A stretch of 10,891 nucleotides of DNA from JBLHUT01 sp047629975 (GCA_047629975.1 JBLHUT010000104.1:1-10891); one strand, 5' to 3'. Shown: positions 1 to 7,734, counted from the first letter of the stretch. Notes: a model not told the origin generated them from the sequence alone. Made by a program: numbers and translations.

Positions 1-694
1 TGCGCGCCATCATTTTTGGCTCCGCAGTCCACATCAAGAACGCGGAGACATCCTGCGCAATCGCTTCAAGCTCAGTAGAAGAGCCATCTTCGAACTCTAC
101 GTCATCGCCATAAAGCGGCGGGCCCATAGAGATCCAGCCCCCCGGAAACGCGGTATTCTCATAAAGAACACTGCCCGCTTCCTCTTTTTCCTCGCCGGTG
201 TAGCCCGAAAGAAGAGAGGCGATGTATTCCGGACCACCGATGCCATTTACGAACTGGTTAATTCCCAGACCGTAAGGACCGTGAAAACCTGCTCTCGCCT
301 TCGCCATCAGGCTCAGATCGGGGGCAGTTTTCATGCCGGAGGCAGGGAAATGATCCGTCGGCACAGCCGGGCGGAAGTCTCCGTCACCTTCAAGCAGCGT
401 CGGGTCCCAGACTTCGTAAAGTTCGGAATAGGCGCGCACCTGATCCTCGGGCAGCTGTGGGCCACCCGGCTCAGCCAGAGAACGCAGAGGCACGAATTTG
501 AGCCCGTGACACGCCGAACAAATCTCGGTGTAGACCTGAAGTCCACGCTGAAGCTGCATCTGGTCATAGGTGCCGAACGGCCCCTCGAACGAGAAGTCGA
601 AATCCTCAACGTGGCTGGTAGTGGCTGCGGCCAGAGCGGCCCCTCCCGTCAGGGAGAGAGCCAGTGCCGTTGTGAGTGCAAGTTTCTTGAACAT
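1..694 (-). CDS. petC: Cytochrome c1 of the bc1 complex (partial, 3' end outside the window)
   Basis: This is the c-type haem subunit of ubiquinol:cytochrome c oxidoreductase, which passes electrons from the Rieske protein to soluble or membrane cytochrome c on the periplasmic side. The first 231 residues are visible and the C-terminal membrane anchor lies beyond the left edge. Residues 1-23 form a signal peptide (MFKKLAL start, hydrophobic core, AALA end). The haem attachment motif CSACH is at residues 59-63, and Met190 in the segment WISMGPPLYG matches the sixth iron ligand of the family. The visible end (DVSAFLMWTAEP) is the typical stretch just before the anchor helix. The start ATG at 694 has a Shine-Dalgarno-like AAAGGACG upstream. 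It follows petB after 19 bases, the usual fbcFBC order. It is also called fbcC. Confidence 0.96.
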   Translation of the reverse strand, partial: MFKKLALTTALALSLTGGAALAAATTSHVEDFDFSFEGPFGTYDQMQLQRGLQVYTEICSACHGLKFVPLRSLAEPGGPQLPEDQVRAYSELYEVWDPTLLEGDGDFRPAVPTDHFPASGMKTAPDLSLMAKARAGFHGPYGLGINQFVNGIGGPEYIASLLSGYTGEEKEEAGSVLYENTAFPGGWISMGPPLYGDDVEFEDGSSTELEAIAQDVSAFLMWTAEPKMMAR

Positions 695-713
695 GTGACG
701 TCGTCCTTTCTTG

Positions 714-2063
714 TCACTCGGCCGGCGTGGTCGCGGTGGACCCAGCCGAAGAGGCGTGTTTCGCTGCAAGCTTTGCATTGAAGTCGTCCTCGATTGTCGA
801 CGGCTGCGCAGTCGGTTTTTCGATCACACCCAAAAGTGGCAGAATGATCAGGAAATATGCAAACCAATAGGCCGACGCGATAAGCGACAGGCTTGCATAG
901 GGTTCTTCGGCAGGCATGGCACCAAGCCACATCAGCGCGAAAAAGTCGACGACCAGAAACGCGAACCACCACTTGAACATCGGGCGATAACGGCCCGACC
1001 GTACCGACGAGGTATCAAGCCAGGGCGCCAGAGCCAGAACGATAATCGCACCGAACATTGCAAGCACGCCAAAGAACTTTGCATCAACCACACCGAAGGT
1101 CAAAAAGTTGACGAGCTGCACGGCCCAAACATCTGCCGTAAAGGCCCGCAAAATGGCGTAGAAAGGCAGGAAATACCATTCAGGCACAATATGCGCAGGC
1201 GTCGCAAGCGCGTTCGCCTCGATGTAGTTGTCAGGGTGACCCAAATAATTAGGCATAAAGCCAACGATAGCAAAGAAAACCACCATAATCAGGCCCAGCG
1301 CAAACAGATCCTTGATCACGAAATAGGGCCAGAACGGCAGCGTATCACGCTCTGCATCTTCCTTGCTGGTGCGGCGCACTTCAACACCCGTCGGGTTGTT
1401 GTTGCCTGTCGTGTGGAACGCCCAGATATGGACGATCACAAGGCCTGCAATGATGAACGGCATCAGATAGTGGAGCGAGAAAAAGCGCGTCAGCGTCGCG
1501 TTATCAACCGCTGGCCCACCAAGCAGCCATGTCTGCAGCGCTTCACCGACAAACGGGATCGCGCCAAACAGGCCGGTAATCACGGTCGCACCCCAAAAGG
1601 ACATCTGCCCCCATGGCAACACATACCCCATGAACGCGGTGCCCATCATCAACAGATAGATGAGCATACCGATGATCCACGTGACTTCGCGGGGTGCCTT
1701 GTAGGACCCGTAGTAGAGGCCGCGGAAAATATGCGCGTAAACTGCGATAAAGAACAGCGACGCACCGTTGGCATGCAGATACCGAAGCATGTACCCGCCA
1801 TTCACATTACGCATGATGTGCTCGACGCTTGCAAAGGCAAGATCGACGTCAGGCGTGTAGTGCATGACCAATACGATACCGGTGATGATCTGCAACGCCA
1901 GACAGAACGTCAGGACAATGCCCCAGATCCACATCCAGTTAAGGTTCTTGGGGGTCGGCAGCATCAGAGTGTCATACATCAAGGCGACAATCGGAAGTCG
2001 CTTGTGCAGCCACTTCTCGCCGCCCGACTTGGGCTCATAATGGTCGTGAGGAATTCCAGACAT
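714..2063 (-). CDS. petB: Cytochrome b of the bc1 complex
   Basis: This is the membrane core subunit of the bc1 complex. It carries the two b haems and the Qo and Qi quinone sites of the proton-motive Q cycle. The protein has 449 residues, the usual length for alphaproteobacterial cytochrome b. The four haem ligands are visible as His97 (RYLHANGAS), His111 (VYAHIFRG), His198 (SLHYLMPF) and His212 (VHIWAFH), the same numbers as in Rhodobacter. The Qo-site PEWY motif is at 294-297. About eight hydrophobic helices are evident. The C-terminus (after about 415) is a polar tail rich in Ala, Ser and Thr. The ATG at 2063 follows petA by 14 bases, and the ribosome-binding sequence AAGGGAG overlaps the petA stop codon, so the genes are co-transcribed. 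It is also called fbcB. Confidence 0.98.
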   Translation of the reverse strand: MSGIPHDHYEPKSGGEKWLHKRLPIVALMYDTLMLPTPKNLNWMWIWGIVLTFCLALQIITGIVLVMHYTPDVDLAFASVEHIMRNVNGGYMLRYLHANGASLFFIAVYAHIFRGLYYGSYKAPREVTWIIGMLIYLLMMGTAFMGYVLPWGQMSFWGATVITGLFGAIPFVGEALQTWLLGGPAVDNATLTRFFSLHYLMPFIIAGLVIVHIWAFHTTGNNNPTGVEVRRTSKEDAERDTLPFWPYFVIKDLFALGLIMVVFFAIVGFMPNYLGHPDNYIEANALATPAHIVPEWYFLPFYAILRAFTADVWAVQLVNFLTFGVVDAKFFGVLAMFGAIIVLALAPWLDTSSVRSGRYRPMFKWWFAFLVVDFFALMWLGAMPAEEPYASLSLIASAYWFAYFLIILPLLGVIEKPTAQPSTIEDDFNAKLAAKHASSAGSTATTPAE

Positions 2064-2077
2064 GAATGGTTGCTCCC

Positions 2078-2662
2078 TTAACCTAATTTAATCGTTGATT
2101 CGTCAGTGAAAACCGCGACAGGCACGGGCAGGTTCGTAGGCGCCGGACCCTTGCGGATACGACCCGCCGTGTCGTAGTGCGACCCGTGGCACGGGCAGAA
2201 CCAGCCGCCAAAATCACCAGCATCGCCCAAAGGCACACAGCCAAGGTGTGTACACACACCCATCATGACCAGCCATTCCCCCGCAAGCCCTTCGGCGCCT
2301 TCGGGAACGGGCAGAAACCGGTTCTCGTCGGTGGCCGGAACGGCGTCACCGTCCAGATTGCCATTGCGGGCAATCGGATCGGGCAGTTCTTCCATTGTCA
2401 CAGCTTGCGATGCTGTAATTTCTTCTTCTGTACGGCGGCGCACAAAAACCGGCTTACCACGCCACTTCACGGTGATCTGCGTGCCACTTTCAACGCCCCC
2501 CACATCCACAAGGATCGAGCTGAGCGCCTGAACATCTGCGGAGGGGTTCATCTGGTTGACAAGCGGCCAGACGGCAGCACCGGTTGCAACGACGCCGGCT
2601 CCGGCGGTTGCATAGTAAAGGAAATCGCGACGCGTTCCTTCGTGATCTTCTGCTTGGGACAC
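2078..2662 (-). CDS. petA: Rieske iron-sulfur subunit of the bc1 complex
   Basis: This is the Rieske [2Fe-2S] protein of the bc1 complex, which takes the first electron from ubiquinol at the Qo site. I choose the GTG start at 2662 (194 residues, starting (M)SQAEDHEGTRRDF). It has GGAAAGGGAG just upstream, and its N-terminus is the familiar one of Rhodobacterales Rieske proteins. An ATG 63 bases further up would add 21 residues unlike the family. The twin-arginine motif TRRDFLYY is at 10-17 and is followed by the single membrane anchor (about 15-37). Cluster box 1, CTHLGC, is at 137-142 and box 2, CPCHG, at 156-160. This gives ligands Cys137, His139, Cys156 and His159 and the disulfide Cys142-Cys158. 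It is the first gene of the petABC operon and is also called fbcF. Confidence 0.97.
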   Translation of the reverse strand: MSQAEDHEGTRRDFLYYATAGAGVVATGAAVWPLVNQMNPSADVQALSSILVDVGGVESGTQITVKWRGKPVFVRRRTEEEITASQAVTMEELPDPIARNGNLDGDAVPATDENRFLPVPEGAEGLAGEWLVMMGVCTHLGCVPLGDAGDFGGWFCPCHGSHYDTAGRIRKGPAPTNLPVPVAVFTDESTIKLG

Positions 2663-2934
2663 GGAAAATCTCCCTTTCCAATATGCCAAAAGGCTAACGA
2701 TTCTTCGGACCACAATCGGCCCCACTGCTTATCGTTGTCTCTTTAGAGCGCACGAGATAGGGCGTCCACGAGACAATGCGGCACATCTGCGGCGGGATGA
2801 CGCAGCTAAATGCGATTTGGGGTGATCAGGCAACAGATTTTCGCATTCCACGCCAGATCATTTGGCGTTGCTGTCAAAAGCTTCTGTTTGTGATATCCTT
2901 TCGAGGATAAATTTCAGCCCCCCTGGATTTCTCC
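2663..2934. promoter_or_regulatory. Divergent intergenic region between petA and the outer-membrane gene
   Basis: This is a 272-base stretch with no convincing gene. It must hold the promoter of the petABC operon (minus strand) and that of the beta-barrel gene (plus strand), since the two are divergent. The only clear signal is the GGAAAGGGAG ribosome-binding sequence directly in front of the petA GTG. For the plus-strand gene a weak sigma70-like pair can be drawn (TTGCTG near 2867 and TGATAT about 17 bases later), but the match is poor. I see no operator palindrome that I would name. Confidence 0.4.
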
Positions 2935-3600
2935 ATGCCACGTTATTTATTTTCGTCACTGGCCCTCTCGTTCATCCTGTCGGCTCTTGCGCCGCAATCC
3001 GCACGGGCAGACATCGAACTCAGCATTTACATCGGAGCACAAACCGCGCCGAAGTCGCGGGTCGAAGGCACCGACAGCCTCGGCAGCTTCAACTTTATGG
3101 CTGAATGGAACGGAAAATCTGGTGCCATGCCGCCCTATTACGGCTTGCGGGCCACTTGGTACCAGACCGGAAATATTGGCTACGGGTTCGAATTGAACCA
3201 CGCTAAAGTCTATGCGACCAACGACACCCTGACCGCGAGCGGCTTTGACACCCTTGAATTCACGGATGGACTAAACATCATCACAGCCAACGTGTTTTAC
3301 CGCTGGCCGGGCCGGGGCGCGCAAGGGCGGCTGACACCTTATGTCGGAGCAGGAGCCGGGGTATCGGTACCACATGTCGAGGTAAAGCGCGGCGTGCCAA
3401 AGACGTTCGATTATCAACTTACAGGCCCTGCCGCGATGTGGGTGGCCGGAGTATCCTATGACCTCAACGAGACATGGGCGCTTTTTGCGGAATACAAAGG
3501 CACCTATTCGATGAACAAGGCACATCTGACCGGTGGCGGCACGTTAAGCACCGACATCGTGACCAATGCAGTCAACCTTGGCCTGACCTATACATTCTGA
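2935..3600 (+). CDS. Outer-membrane beta-barrel protein, possibly lipid A oxidase (LpxQ)-like
   Basis: This 221-residue exported protein is very probably a small outer-membrane beta-barrel. Residues 1-25 form a signal peptide ending in SARA before Asp26. The rest alternates polar and hydrophobic residues with many aromatic and Gly residues. It ends in YTF, the C-terminal Phe signature read by the BAM machinery. Segments such as ELSIYIGAQTAP near the mature N-terminus, PPYYGLRATWY in the first third and TPYVGAGAGVS in the middle resemble proteins annotated in alphaproteobacteria as outer membrane beta-barrel or lipid A oxidase-like. That relationship is from memory and the enzymatic role is only a suggestion. 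A general Opa/OmpW-like porin fold is the alternative. The ATG at 2935 has only a weak ribosome-binding site (TGGA). It stands alone and ends at a hairpin terminator. Confidence 0.75.
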   Translation: MPRYLFSSLALSFILSALAPQSARADIELSIYIGAQTAPKSRVEGTDSLGSFNFMAEWNGKSGAMPPYYGLRATWYQTGNIGYGFELNHAKVYATNDTLTASGFDTLEFTDGLNIITANVFYRWPGRGAQGRLTPYVGAGAGVSVPHVEVKRGVPKTFDYQLTGPAAMWVAGVSYDLNETWALFAEYKGTYSMNKAHLTGGGTLSTDIVTNAVNLGLTYTF

Positions 3601-3626
3601 TCGCGCAGCCGGCGCGACATATCAGC

Positions 3627-3656
3627 GGCACGAACATTTCCGTGCCAGTGTTTTTT
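3627..3656 (+). terminator. Intrinsic terminator of the beta-barrel gene
   Basis: A perfect 6-bp stem, GGCACG (3627-3632) and CGTGCC (3641-3646), encloses an 8-base loop. After AGTG comes a run of six T (3651-3656). It starts 26 bases after the stop codon of the plus-strand gene. The tail with part of the right arm is repeated directly downstream (see the repeat entry). Confidence 0.7.
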
Positions 3657-3673
3657 ATGAGCCAGTGTTTTTT
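3644..3673 (+). repeat. Tandem duplication of the terminator tail
   Basis: The 13-base string GCCAGTGTTTTTT occurs at 3644-3656 and again at 3661-3673, a period of 17 bases. The first copy includes the end of the terminator stem and its T-run. The second copy lacks a matching left arm and so gives only an extra T-run. Confidence 0.8.
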
Positions 3674-3683
3674 GTGGGTCGGC

Positions 3684-4289
3684 TCAGGACGGAACGGTCG
3701 CCTGCATGCTTTCGCGTGCACTGAACCCTTCGTACCACGCGGCAAGCCCGTCACGGCCCTGACGCCAGTCGCGCACGCCAAGGCGGAAATCAAGATATCC
3801 AAGCGCACAGCCCATAGCGATGCTTGCAGCATCTACCGGACCGGCCAGATGGCTCATCCAACGTGCGTTGACGGCATCAAGCGTGCTTGTGACCTTGCCC
3901 CACTGGCCCTCGACCCAAGGCGCATATTGCATGTTCTCGGGGCGCGACCGGCCTTCATAGACCATCAAAAGCGCCGCCTCCATGACACCGTCGCCCGTCG
4001 CCTCAAGCGTGAGAGTTTCCCAGATGTGGCTTTGCGGGTAAAGATCCGCCTTGGCCCGCGCATTCAAAAACTGGCAGATCACACGGCTGTCATAAATCGC
4101 CGGACCATCCGGTCGTACAAGCGTTGGCAACTTGCCCAGCGGATTATGAGCCACCGGCATTCTGGAGGAATTCATCGGCGAGCCTTCGGCAGAAAGCAAC
4201 TCTACATCGGCAACCTGACCGGTTTCATATAGAACCACCCGCACCTTGCGCGCAAACGGGGAGGCATTCGCTGAAAATAGCTGCATCAT
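3684..4289 (-). CDS. Glutathione S-transferase family protein, YibF-like
   Basis: This 201-residue soluble protein belongs to the glutathione transferase superfamily. The thioredoxin-like N-terminal domain (about 1-80) begins MMQLFSANASPFARKVRVVL, with the Ser-Pro-Phe-x-Arg-Lys pattern near the glutathione site. It carries HNPLGKLPTLV with the conserved cis-Pro and IYDSRVICQFL with the Asp-Ser pair that binds the glutathione gamma-glutamyl group. The all-helical C-terminal domain (about 90-201) contains ALGYLDFRLG and ends near FSARESM. Overall length and motifs resemble E. coli YibF. The substrate is unknown. The start may be either of two adjacent ATG codons, and AGGAG lies 11 bases before the first. 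It is the last gene of the minus-strand cluster, 75 bases behind the PaiB-like gene, and converges with the beta-barrel gene. Confidence 0.9.
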   Translation of the reverse strand: MMQLFSANASPFARKVRVVLYETGQVADVELLSAEGSPMNSSRMPVAHNPLGKLPTLVRPDGPAIYDSRVICQFLNARAKADLYPQSHIWETLTLEATGDGVMEAALLMVYEGRSRPENMQYAPWVEGQWGKVTSTLDAVNARWMSHLAGPVDAASIAMGCALGYLDFRLGVRDWRQGRDGLAAWYEGFSARESMQATVPS

Positions 4290-4364
4290 CTTGATCTCGG
4301 CTCCTGTTGGCTGTCCCTTGACACAATGCGCAAGGCGCTCGCGCAGCGCAAGCCCGAGCGCGTT

Positions 4365-4988
4365 CTATCTGTCCGCTGCACCGAGCATCATTGCAGATAG
4401 AATCTTGGTTTCAGTGCCGATTCCATGGGCCAGAACATGCGTTGAGGCCCGTTCACGCACAGAAACACCTTTGTTCTGGTTCAGTTTCCACGTGCCATTG
4501 ATACTGTTGATCACCATTTTGTAGGGCACGATTGCCCGCATCATCCGGTCCATTACCCCGTCCGACATCTTGTCGGTTGTCCACGGCGGCTTGGGCAGCA
4601 AAAGCTCTTCGAAATGGGCGGATAACCGGTCGAGCATCGGGTGCAATGCGGCTTGGGGCAATGGCTCCAGAATACCGCGCAGATGTACCGCCACATAATT
4701 CCATGTCGGGACCTGATCATCGACGCCGTACCAATCGGGAGAGATATAACTGTCAGGTCCTGAAACCGCGATCACCGCCGGTGTCGGCGCATTGATCAAT
4801 TGCGCAATCGGGTTCGAGCGGACCAGATGCAATTCTGCCTCCCGCCCGTCGTCCGACAGTAAAAAGGGCACATGCGACACAAGCGGCCCTTCGGCCCCAT
4901 TGACACTCAGCACACCAAAACCTCGGCTGCGGGCGAAATCAATGTTGAGGTCTACGCCCGTTTTGCGAAAGGCAGGATTGGGATGCAT
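4365..4988 (-). CDS. PaiB-like FMN-binding protein (putative negative transcriptional regulator family)
   Basis: This 207-residue protein is of the PaiB family, which has an FMN-binding split-barrel fold. Bacillus subtilis PaiB is linked genetically to control of sporulation and protease genes, but most homologues have no defined role. Family hallmarks visible are the start MHPNPAF, the stretch LVSHVPFLL near 36-44, SPDWY at 83-87, VPTWNY at 93-98 and the C-terminal GTWKLNQNK at 165-173. No helix-turn-helix is evident, so direct DNA binding should not be assumed. Residues after about 180 are less conserved. The ATG at 4988 has AAGGTGA at good spacing and follows the preceding glutathione-transferase gene by 15 bases, so it probably belongs to the dapF operon. 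Confidence 0.88.
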   Translation of the reverse strand: MHPNPAFRKTGVDLNIDFARSRGFGVLSVNGAEGPLVSHVPFLLSDDGREAELHLVRSNPIAQLINAPTPAVIAVSGPDSYISPDWYGVDDQVPTWNYVAVHLRGILEPLPQAALHPMLDRLSAHFEELLLPKPPWTTDKMSDGVMDRMMRAIVPYKMVINSINGTWKLNQNKGVSVRERASTHVLAHGIGTETKILSAMMLGAADR

Positions 4989-5003
4989 CGTGGGGTCACC
5001 TTG

Positions 5004-5642
5004 CTAAAGTAACGGATCAGGGAAAAAACGGGGGCTGTCTCCCGCAGCCCAAGGCGGGTATTTGTGCATAATCGCCAAAAAGCGTTCCGAGGCAAGGAAC
5101 CCGTCAAGCCAAAGCTGCAACGCCGGCCAATCCTGTGCTGCGAACCAAGGTCGATCAATTCCGGCGAATTGCCGGACGAATGGCAAAATGGCCATATCGG
5201 CAAGCGTCGGCGCAGGGCCTGTCAGCCAGCCTTGCCCGCTCAACCGTTGCTCAAGTTTGTCGAGAAAAAGCGCCGCCGCCTGTCGCGCGGTGTTCGGGTC
5301 GTCGTTCGGGAACCGGTTGGCGTATTTTGTCCGGTCCAACGCACGCTTGAACGGGCCGTCGGCCTCGGCAATCAGGGCTGCTCCGGCCTGCGGCATGTCG
5401 AGCCATCCTTCGGGATCGTTTTGCGACAAGGACCAGCGCATCACATCGAGGCTTTCGTCGATCACCGCATCCTGCGTCGCAAGCACCGGAACCGTCGCTT
5501 TCGCAGAGACCGCAATCATCTCTGCGGGCTTGGCACGCAACAAGATCTCGCGCAGCTCGACCTGCACCCCCGAGACATGAAGCGCCAGACGTGCCCGCAT
5601 CGCAAAAGGACACCGCCGGAAGGAATAGAAAACCGGTGTCAT
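5004..5642 (-). CDS. Glutathione S-transferase-like protein with N-terminal CPFAMRA motif
   Basis: I place the start at 5642 (212 residues, MTPVFYSFRRCPFAMRARLA). There the ATG overlaps the mtaB stop codon as ATGA, a classic translational-coupling arrangement. An ATG 24 bases further upstream would overlap mtaB more deeply and add residues unlike the family. The thioredoxin-like domain (about 1-75) has Cys11 in RRCPFAMRA, a position that in omega-class and similar transferases is the reactive Cys, then ATVPVLAT with the cis-Pro and VIDESLDVMRW with the Glu-Ser glutathione-binding pair. The helical C-terminal domain includes LTGPAPTLADMAILPFVRQF, the N-capping-box region of the fold. Substrate and role are unknown. 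Thiol-disulfide exchange or deglutathionylation is possible from the Cys, but this is inference. Confidence 0.88.
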   Translation of the reverse strand: MTPVFYSFRRCPFAMRARLALHVSGVQVELREILLRAKPAEMIAVSAKATVPVLATQDAVIDESLDVMRWSLSQNDPEGWLDMPQAGAALIAEADGPFKRALDRTKYANRFPNDDPNTARQAAALFLDKLEQRLSGQGWLTGPAPTLADMAILPFVRQFAGIDRPWFAAQDWPALQLWLDGFLASERFLAIMHKYPPWAAGDSPRFFPDPLL

Positions 5643-6898
5643 GCCGTCAGCCGGTTCCCTGAACAACCGGAAATGACGGCCGGAATGATTTGCCCGACCG
5701 GCTGGTCGGTTGCAAAATCCACCTCAGCAAACTGGGCCGTCCGGCCCATGCGGGAACTTTCCATCAGCACATGATGTGTCACACCGATCTGCGCCTCAAG
5801 ATGCCGGACGACCTGTGCATCACCCGCCGCACGCAGCCGTGCGGCACGGGATTTGATCGCCCCGCCGTCAACTTGTGGCATCCGAGCCGCCGGTGTGCCC
5901 TTGCGCGGGGAATAGGGAAAAACATGCAGCCACGTCAGGCCGCAGTCTTCGACAAGCTTGAGCGAGTTTTCAAAATGCGCTTCTGTCTCTGTCGGAAAGC
6001 CTGCGATGATATCCGCCCCGAACGTCATGTCAGGCCGCAGCGCACGCGCCGCTTGGGCAAATGCGATTGCATCATCGCGCAGATGCCGACGCTTCATCCG
6101 TTTCAGGATCAGATCATCGCCGTGCTGCAACGACAGATGCAAATGCGGCATCAGGCGGGGTTCACTGGCAATTGCCTGCATCAGGGCGTCGTCGACCTCG
6201 ATCGAATCAATCGAACTGATCCTCAAACGCGGCAAATCGGGCACAAGTTTCAGAATCCGCAGAACCAGATCGCCCAGACGCGGCGTCGCCGGAAGGTCAG
6301 CCCCCCAGCTTGTCAGGTCCACCCCCGTCAGCACGACCTCGTTGTAGCCGGTGTTCACCAACCGCTTGATCTGGTCCACCACCACTCCGGCAGGCACCGA
6401 ACGTGAATTGCCACGCCCGAACGGAATGATGCAAAATGTACAACGGTGATCGCACCCGTTTTGCACCTGCACATAGGCACGGCTTCGGGTTCCGAAGCCG
6501 TCGATCAAATGTCCCGCAGTTTCACGCACCGACATGATATCATCGACCTGCACACGCTCGGTTACTCCGACAAAATCAGCCGCCATTCCGCGCCACGTAC
6601 CGGCCTGCATCTTTTCGGTGTTTCCGATCACGCGGTCGACCTCGGGCATCGCGGCAAACGTCTCGGGCTCGGTCTGGGCGGCACAACCGGTCACGATCAG
6701 CGTCGCATCAGGATGGGCGCGACGCAGTTTGCGAATCTCCTGACGGGCCTTGCGTACGGCCTCGGCGGTGACGGCACAGGTGTTGACCACCACCGTATTT
6801 CGCACGCCGGCATCTGCCGAAAGTTCCTTCATCGCTTCGGTCTCATAGGCATTGAGACGACAGCCCAGTGTCGCAAAAACAGGCGCATTCCCTGTCAT
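5639..6898 (-). CDS. mtaB: tRNA (N6-threonylcarbamoyladenosine(37)-C2)-methylthiotransferase
   Basis: This 419-residue radical-SAM enzyme adds a methylthio group to t6A37 of tRNAs reading ANN codons, giving ms2t6A. The N-terminal methylthiotransferase domain starts VFATLGCRLNAYETE and has the three [4Fe-4S] cysteines Cys13, Cys41 (VNTCAVT) and Cys72 (VTGCAAQ). The radical-SAM motif Cys149-x3-Cys153-x2-Cys156 is in QNGCDHRCTFCIIPFGRG. The central TIM-barrel region includes VVLTGVDLTSWG, LHLSLQHGDD and GADIIAGFPTET. A short TRAM-like C-terminus (about 370-419) follows. The LGCRLN start separates MtaB from MiaB and RimO. The ATG overlaps the dapF stop (TGATG), and AGGAGGGG inside the end of dapF serves as ribosome-binding site. 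It is the second gene of the dapF operon. Confidence 0.95.
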   Translation of the reverse strand: MTGNAPVFATLGCRLNAYETEAMKELSADAGVRNTVVVNTCAVTAEAVRKARQEIRKLRRAHPDATLIVTGCAAQTEPETFAAMPEVDRVIGNTEKMQAGTWRGMAADFVGVTERVQVDDIMSVRETAGHLIDGFGTRSRAYVQVQNGCDHRCTFCIIPFGRGNSRSVPAGVVVDQIKRLVNTGYNEVVLTGVDLTSWGADLPATPRLGDLVLRILKLVPDLPRLRISSIDSIEVDDALMQAIASEPRLMPHLHLSLQHGDDLILKRMKRRHLRDDAIAFAQAARALRPDMTFGADIIAGFPTETEAHFENSLKLVEDCGLTWLHVFPYSPRKGTPAARMPQVDGGAIKSRAARLRAAGDAQVVRHLEAQIGVTHHVLMESSRMGRTAQFAEVDFATDQPVGQIIPAVISGCSGNRLTA

Positions 6899-7734
6899 CA
6901 GAACCCCTCCTGAAAGGTGTGAGTGAAAGTTCCGTCAAACACATGGCAAGTCGGGCCGGTCATCCAGACACCGTCATCGCGCCATTCAACCATCAGGGTT
7001 CCCCCGTCCAGATCAATCCGTACCGACCGCCCCGTGAGGCCCCGCCTCGCCGCAGCAACAGCCACAGCACACGAGGACGAGCCGGACGCCAGCGTGATGC
7101 CTGCGCCGCGCTCCCAGACCCGCATACGCAAATGATCGGGACCAACCAGTTGCGCCACCTGCACGTTGGTCCGCTCGGGGAAAAACGGGTGATGCTCGTG
7201 GGCGGCCCCAAAGCTCGCCAGATCCACAACCGACAGATCGGGCACAAAAAACGAGCAGTGGGGATTGCCCATGCCCGTCGCCGTCGGCCCTCCCTCGATC
7301 GGAAGCTCCAGCGTATCCATCGCATGGGTTAAAGGTACCTCGTGCCATTCCAGCAACGGCGCGCCCATGTTCACACGCGTCAGCCCGCCACCCGCGTCTT
7401 CGCACAAAAGCGCGCCGCGCTCTGTCACCAGCGTTAGAGCGGTCTGCCCGCTTTGCTCCATCAAATAGCGCGCGATGCAGCGCGTCGCATTCCCACACGC
7501 ACCCGCAATCGAGCCGTCGGCATTGTAGAAAACCAACCGGGCTGCTGCGCCTTCAACCGGTTCGATCACCGCCAGCTGATCAAACCCGACGCCGCGATGC
7601 CGGTCACCGATGGCCCGCGCAATGTCCGGCGTCAGGGCGACGCCCCCCTGCCGCTGGTCAATAACCACAAAGTCATTGCCCAGACCGTGCATCTTCATAA
7701 AGCCGAGTTCGGCGCTGTTGGCTGTGCTTTTCAT
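6898..7734 (-). CDS. dapF: Diaminopimelate epimerase (second catalytic Cys replaced by Ser)
   Basis: The enzyme interconverts LL- and meso-diaminopimelate, the last step before peptidoglycan cross-linker and lysine. The protein has 278 residues with the two mirrored DapF domains. The N-terminal signature FMKMHGLGNDFVVID is at 12-26, and NADGSIAGACGNATRC at 71-86 carries catalytic Cys80. In the second half the family expects a Cys in the pattern ERG-x-G-x-T-x-A-C-G, but here residues 208-222 read ERGAGITLASGSSSC, with Ser217 (codon TCC) at the catalytic place and a Cys only five residues later. MGNPHC near 155-160 is conserved. The start is uncertain: ATG at 7734 gives the full frame, but Met13 would also leave the core intact and neither has a clear ribosome-binding site. 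It is the first gene of the cluster with mtaB. Confidence 0.93.
   Translation of the reverse strand: MKSTANSAELGFMKMHGLGNDFVVIDQRQGGVALTPDIARAIGDRHRGVGFDQLAVIEPVEGAAARLVFYNADGSIAGACGNATRCIARYLMEQSGQTALTLVTERGALLCEDAGGGLTRVNMGAPLLEWHEVPLTHAMDTLELPIEGGPTATGMGNPHCSFFVPDLSVVDLASFGAAHEHHPFFPERTNVQVAQLVGPDHLRMRVWERGAGITLASGSSSCAVAVAAARRGLTGRSVRIDLDGGTLMVEWRDDGVWMTGPTCHVFDGTFTHTFQEGF

Noticed and set aside
281..781. Plus-strand open frame over petC
   Set aside because: It is antisense to a clear cytochrome c1 with CSACH and the Met ligand, and has no protein-like features.
711..2081. A 456-codon open frame on the plus strand opposite petB
   Set aside because: It is the antisense shadow of cytochrome b, with an Arg/His/Gln-rich composition and no domain. 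The minus strand carries all cytochrome b haem ligands.
2663..2725. Longer petA start at the upstream ATG (21 extra residues)
   Set aside because: The extension places non-family residues before the known N-terminus and would cover the GGAAAGGGAG ribosome-binding site of the GTG start.
3474..4232. 252-codon plus-strand frame spanning the end of the beta-barrel gene and the YibF-like gene
   Set aside because: It crosses a terminator and is antisense to a well-supported glutathione transferase. Its composition is typical of shadow frames.
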